Shown here piece by piece: positions 59,673-64,000 of a DNA stretch of 64,000 nt. The stretch is taken from positions 40,586,590 through 40,650,589 of the forward strand of contig NC_068974.1 in NCBI RefSeq assembly GCF_016808095.1, given 5' to 3'. Numbering within the stretch: the stretch's first letter is position 1; every line of letters begins with the position of its first letter. Position numbers and translations under genes: made by a program. Source of the stretch: Vigna angularis (taxonomy: Eukaryota > Streptophyta > Magnoliopsida > Fabales > Fabaceae). The notes under the pieces are model-generated. The model saw only the letters and a program-made list of their open reading frames with translations. It was not told where the DNA came from and did no database searches.

Positions 59673-60405
59673 GCACAAAATAACTACCAATTTTAGAATT
59701 ATATTAATGATATTAAATAGGATTAATGTGATTTACACTCCTTTAATGGATTTTGAAACTTATTGATGAATTCATGTCTTAAATAAATAATTCAAATTGA
59801 GAAGTCTAAATAAATAATGCTTCATGTCTAAAAAGTTGCATTTTAAAATGAATCTATAATAAATACTGATAATAAAATAGTGCATAATACATAACAATAA
59901 ATATAAAATAATAGTAAAATATTTTATAATAAATATATAATATATAAAATAATAAATTATAATAAATATAAGTAACAATAAATAATATATATAAATATAA
60001 TAAGTAGTAATAAAATGAATAAAAATAAATTATAATAAATATAAATAATAAATAATATGAATAGAAAAATAATATAAATAAAAAATAAACTCCTATTAGA
60101 TTCAATTTACATTGATTATATTAAATGATACAAGACTAGATGATACAAATTAAAATCATAAAATATATACATGACACTTGATTAGACGAATTAATATACT
60201 TAATACAAATCCAAATGATCTTGATTATCAACCTATACAAGCTTATCAAAAAGCTTATCTAATAAGGCAAAAAAATGTTAAAGTTTCAACATATACTAAT
60301 TAGATGATATAACTGAACAAATTTATCATACAATCAATATGCTAGAATAAATATAAACACATGATAGATGAATGTGCTCATATAATCATTAGAAAAATTT
60401 ATTAA

Positions 60406-63555
<3,150 letters not shown>

Positions 63556-64000
63556 CTATTTCCACAATGCAATTGGGCAGCTGGAGTTTGATGTTGAGGC
63601 ATTTTCTTGAGGCACCACCATCTCATGTTTGTCGAAATGTCTGAACTGTACATTGCAATTGCCACTGTCAATGCCGTGAAAGATACTGGCTGAGGTGTTT
63701 GAGTAGGCGTTTTCTTTGGATCCATCTTGACTGAGCTGTGAAGCAACGAACTTGTCAAGCACTCGCCAATCAGTTACTTGATCCACTGCTTGATCATTGC
63801 AGTTGCTGTTGTCGTAGGTTGTCTGTAAGTTTATTTGCTGACCAATAACATGTTCTTCTTGTATGAGTAACGAGGGAAGCAGAGTGGTGGAGTGGTTGAC
63901 ATGATCTAGAAGATATGGTGCCATGGGATTAGGGGTTATGGCTGAAGCAGATTGAAGCAGTTTTGGGCTCTCCAGAAGTGGAAGGAAGTGGTCACGAGGC
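63556..64000 (-). CDS. NAC-domain transcription factor, C-terminal part (gene runs off the window)
   Basis: The minus-strand frame is open from the window edge (first full codon at 63999) to TAG 63558-63556, 147 codons plus stop. It has no start inside the window; the Met at 63924 is internal. The text HFLPLLESPKLLQS, then later TDWRVLDKFVASQLSQ, is the C-terminal signature of NAC proteins of the NAM/CUC-related clade (NAC079/NAC100 type), a Ser/Asn-rich activation region. The DNA-binding NAC domain must lie to the right of position 64000. Branch assignment is from memory of the motif, so moderately sure. Confidence 0.72.
   Translation of the reverse strand, partial: PRDHFLPLLESPKLLQSASAITPNPMAPYLLDHVNHSTTLLPSLLIQEEHVIGQQINLQTTYDNSNCNDQAVDQVTDWRVLDKFVASQLSQDGSKENAYSNTSASIFHGIDSGNCNVQFRHFDKHEMVVPQENASTSNSSCPIALWK

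Larger units (their letters stand above)
55933..60405. repeat. Tandem duplication unit 2
   Basis: 55933-56066 repeats the MADS-gene downstream flank (51113-51255). From about 59115 on, the sequence matches unit 1 through thionin-like gene B, its promoter, the empty LTR site, the AATAAAT-rich region (59830-60090) and the last 300 bp. Between 56067 and about 59115 it has some 3 kb that unit 1 lacks (unit 1 has only about 310 bp there): the CA array, a Helitron-like end and decayed coding sequence. Confidence 0.82.

Overview
This is a window of nuclear DNA from a flowering plant: long AT-rich intergenic stretches, many short introns with GT/AG borders, and plant-type genes. Protein style and repeats suggest a eudicot, probably a legume of the bean/cowpea/soybean group. 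That placement is an inference; no search could be run. Exons were assembled by eye from reading frame, splice borders and remembered family sequences. I found no tRNA, rRNA or CRISPR array.

Layout. 1-18 kb: on the minus strand, an intronless SF1/branchpoint-binding splicing factor (3179-5599), a 62-residue CHCH-like protein (8749-8937), the autophagy E2-like enzyme ATG3 in nine exons (10457-14260) and an intronless PPR protein (14820-16313). The PPR gene is divergent, across 257 bp, from a predicted tail-anchored protein of unknown function (16571-17290, plus). 18-28 kb: COP9 signalosome subunit CSN4 in 14 exons (minus, 18340-23530) and a BAG7-like co-chaperone (plus, 25377-28370). 32-45 kb: a trehalose-6-phosphate phosphatase (35988-38270) with a dense ACGT-core promoter and a leader carrying two short upstream ORFs split by a 2.35-kb intron, then a vacuolar acid invertase (41544-44536) with the 9-nt mini-exon typical of its family. 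46-51 kb: an AGL12/XAL1-type MADS-box gene (46240-50948). The right end (63556-64000, minus) is the C-terminal part of a NAC transcription factor that continues outside the window.

The most unusual part is 51.1-60.4 kb. It is a direct tandem duplication of the flank downstream of the MADS gene, each unit carrying one small secreted eight-cysteine (thionin-like) gene. Unit 1 has taken in a 3,068-bp solo LTR (5'-TG...CA-3') flanked by a perfect 5-bp target duplication; the matching place in unit 2 is still empty. The LTR lies upstream of the unit-1 gene, which has also lost its C-terminal end to a one-base deletion. Unit 2 carries a compound CA microsatellite, a Helitron-like 3' terminus and decayed coding sequence. 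A 190-bp foldback MITE with near-perfect 9-bp target duplications sits in a MADS-gene intron.

Most genes are housekeeping or regulatory (splicing, autophagy, protein turnover, chaperoning). The phosphatase and the invertase both act on sugars and are neighbours on the same strand, but nothing in the sequence shows co-regulation. I see no operon-like or clearly new multigene system. The novelty lies in the nested repeat history and in candidate regulatory features.
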